Shown here: positions 5,212 to 5,750 of the stretch, piece after piece
Position numbering within the stretch: the stretch's first letter is position 1
Layout: each line of letters starts with the position of its first letter
Assembly: GCA_031257695.1 (NCBI GenBank)
Contig: JAIROB010000026.1
Location: 1 to 5,750 of the forward strand
Direction of reading: 5' to 3'
Length of the DNA: 5,750 nt
Source of the DNA: Treponema sp.
GTDB taxonomy: Bacteria; Spirochaetota; Spirochaetia; Treponematales; Breznakiellaceae
Program-made: the position numbers and the translations under genes
The notes under the pieces: generated by a model
The model's input: the letters and a program-made list of their open reading frames with translations, nothing else
What the model was told of the DNA's origin: nothing
Database searches by the model: none

Positions 5212-5352
5212 TGCGCCCTAACCATCGTCTTGTCGCCGTTTTCGAGGAAGGCGTCAATTTCCATGATAATGTTATGTTCCCGGTCCGTTATTTCGGTGCG
5301 GTTGGCCCTGGTAAATACAAATTCGGAATTGCCGGTTTGGGGGAAATCTCGC
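5212..5352. other. Intergenic stretch between Rpn gene and riboswitch promoter
   Basis: No convincing gene or terminator is seen on either strand. On the minus strand one frame is open across the stretch and reads with a protein-like composition (for example EFVFTRANRTEITDREHN, then IIMEIDAFLENGDKTMVRAH), but it runs on into the antisense of the Rpn gene and has no ribosome binding site. It could be a gene remnant. Confidence 0.4.
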
Positions 5353-5382
5353 TTGACAGAATTTTCCGGGCCGTGCTATAGT
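5353..5382 (+). promoter_or_regulatory. Strong sigma-70-type promoter of the cobalamin riboswitch transcript
   Basis: Perfect -35 TTGACA (5353-5358), 18-bp spacer, and -10 TATAGT (5377-5382) preceded by TGC, an extended -10. Transcription is expected near 5389, exactly where the riboswitch P1 stem can begin (GGCG). Confidence 0.85.
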
Positions 5383-5388
5383 AGCCGC

Positions 5389-5537
5389 GGCGTTTCAAAG
5401 GAAGCAGGGGTGCGAATCCCCCGTTATTCCGTAACTGTATTCGGGAAGAACCGTCAACAACGGCCACTGGACAGAGGATGTTCGGGAAGGCCGACGGCAA
5501 ATTGCCCGTAAGCCAGGAGACTTTGGCGCCCGGCTGC
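5389..5537 (+). promoter_or_regulatory. Cobalamin (adenosylcobalamin/B12) riboswitch aptamer
   Basis: The conserved blocks of the class appear in the right order: AAAGGAAGC (5398-5405); hairpin GGGGTGCGAATCCCC (5407-5421), matching the GTGCGAATC loop of E. coli btuB; CCGTAACTG; GCCACTGG (5463-5470); GGGAAGGCC (5484-5492); and the B12 box AAGCCAGGAGAC (5510-5521). P1 can close with GGCG (5389-5392) and CGCC (5527-5530). The DNA continues this complementarity (GTAGCCG 5381-5387 with CGGCTGC 5531-5537), but that left arm lies in the -10 box and is probably not transcribed. In general, such elements shut off B12 transport, B12 synthesis or B12-independent isoenzyme genes when cobalamin is plentiful. 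The regulated gene lies at or past the right end of the window. Confidence 0.93.
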
Positions 5538-5560
5538 CCCCGTGTAAAGGCGGGCGGTTC

Positions 5561-5750
5561 ATGTATGAAGACGGTTTTTTTGAAAAACCGTGGTTCCGGA
5601 AAAGGGCCCGAAAAGAAATGCCAGCTTTGAAAGTGGAATTCGTTTTGTCCCCGCCTCCTTGCGCTCCCGCGGGCCTTATGTCGTCCGCCGGGACTATGTT
5701 GGGGGGGGCGGCGCGGGGGCGGGGGGGGGCGGGGGGGGGGGGGGGGGGGG
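5561..5750 (+). CDS. Possible start of riboswitch-controlled gene, product not identifiable
   Basis: ATG at 5561 opens a frame that stays open to the window end (63 codons), beginning MYEDGFFEKPWFRKRARE. A GGCGG (5553-5557) about 3 bases before it is a poor ribosome binding site. It suits ATG 5565 better, but that frame closes after 21 codons (5628-5630). The third frame is also open from 5584 on and reads a plausible RFVPASLRSRGPYVVRRDYVG, with a possible GTG at 5590. No signal peptide or family motif is visible in any of them. The last 50 bases are G and C only and are unlikely to be true coding sequence. The frame is reported only because it sits where the regulated gene should begin. Confidence 0.2.
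   Translation, partial: MYEDGFFEKPWFRKRARKEMPALKVEFVLSPPPCAPAGLMSSAGTMLGGAARGRGGAGGGGGG
5571..5591 (+). repeat. Hairpin with T7 tract downstream of the riboswitch
   Basis: ACGGTTTTT and AAAAACCGT form a 9-bp stem with loop TTG. Its left arm carries seven T in a row (5575-5581). Alternatively CCGT (5540-5543) upstream could pair with ACGG (5571-5574) directly before the T run, giving a terminator-like arrangement with a short stem. It is probably part of the expression platform; which fold is used is unclear. Confidence 0.4.
5701..5750. other. G/C-only tract ending in 20 consecutive G, probable contig-end artefact
   Basis: The last 50 bases contain no A or T, and from 5731 on only G. Two-colour Illumina chemistry calls missing signal as G, so poly-G at a contig end is a known artefact. 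A genuine homopolymer is possible but less likely at this length and position. Confidence 0.8.

Noticed and set aside
5288..5500. 70-codon minus-strand and 93-codon plus-strand (5230-5511) frames
   Set aside because: Both cover the riboswitch, whose conserved RNA blocks explain the sequence; neither has a ribosome binding site.

Overview
The window looks like the end of a contig from a moderately G+C-rich, Gram-negative-type bacterium, most likely a Treponema-like spirochaete from an animal or insect gut. This is an inference from three things: a lipoprotein with a relaxed spirochaete-style lipobox next to a small outer-membrane barrel, an Rpn nuclease with EEGR repeats, and a cobalamin riboswitch. 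No rRNA, tRNA or universal phylogenetic marker is present to prove it.

Left half (1-3349), all minus strand. A promoter near 2487-2513 reads through an outer-membrane beta-barrel protein (1775-2416), a secreted lipoprotein (546-1730) and the start of the AAA+ ATPase RarA (1-527, running off the left edge). Upstream, with its own promoter at 3435-3462, is a single-pass membrane protein that resembles an SPFH/band-7 protein (2534-3349).

Right half (3478-5750), all plus strand. A three-helix small membrane protein (3478-3831) overlaps by ATGA an AroH-type chorismate mutase (3828-4193). A separate promoter (4252-4280) then drives an Rpn-family PD-(D/E)XK nuclease (4297-5211). This gene has the layout described for anti-phage gene-within-gene toxin-antitoxin systems. 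An internal ATG at 4966, behind a near-perfect Shine-Dalgarno GGAGGTGG, would make an 81-residue C-terminal protein (RpnS-like) that contains an in-frame array of eight 12-bp, four-residue repeats. This is the most interesting object in the window.

Right end (5353-5750). A consensus-like promoter (TTGACA, 18 bp, extended TATAGT) feeds a well-conserved cobalamin riboswitch (about 5389-5537). The gene it controls cannot be identified, because the window ends within about 210 bases in a G/C-only tract finishing in 20 consecutive G. That tract is probably a sequencing or assembly artefact at a contig edge.
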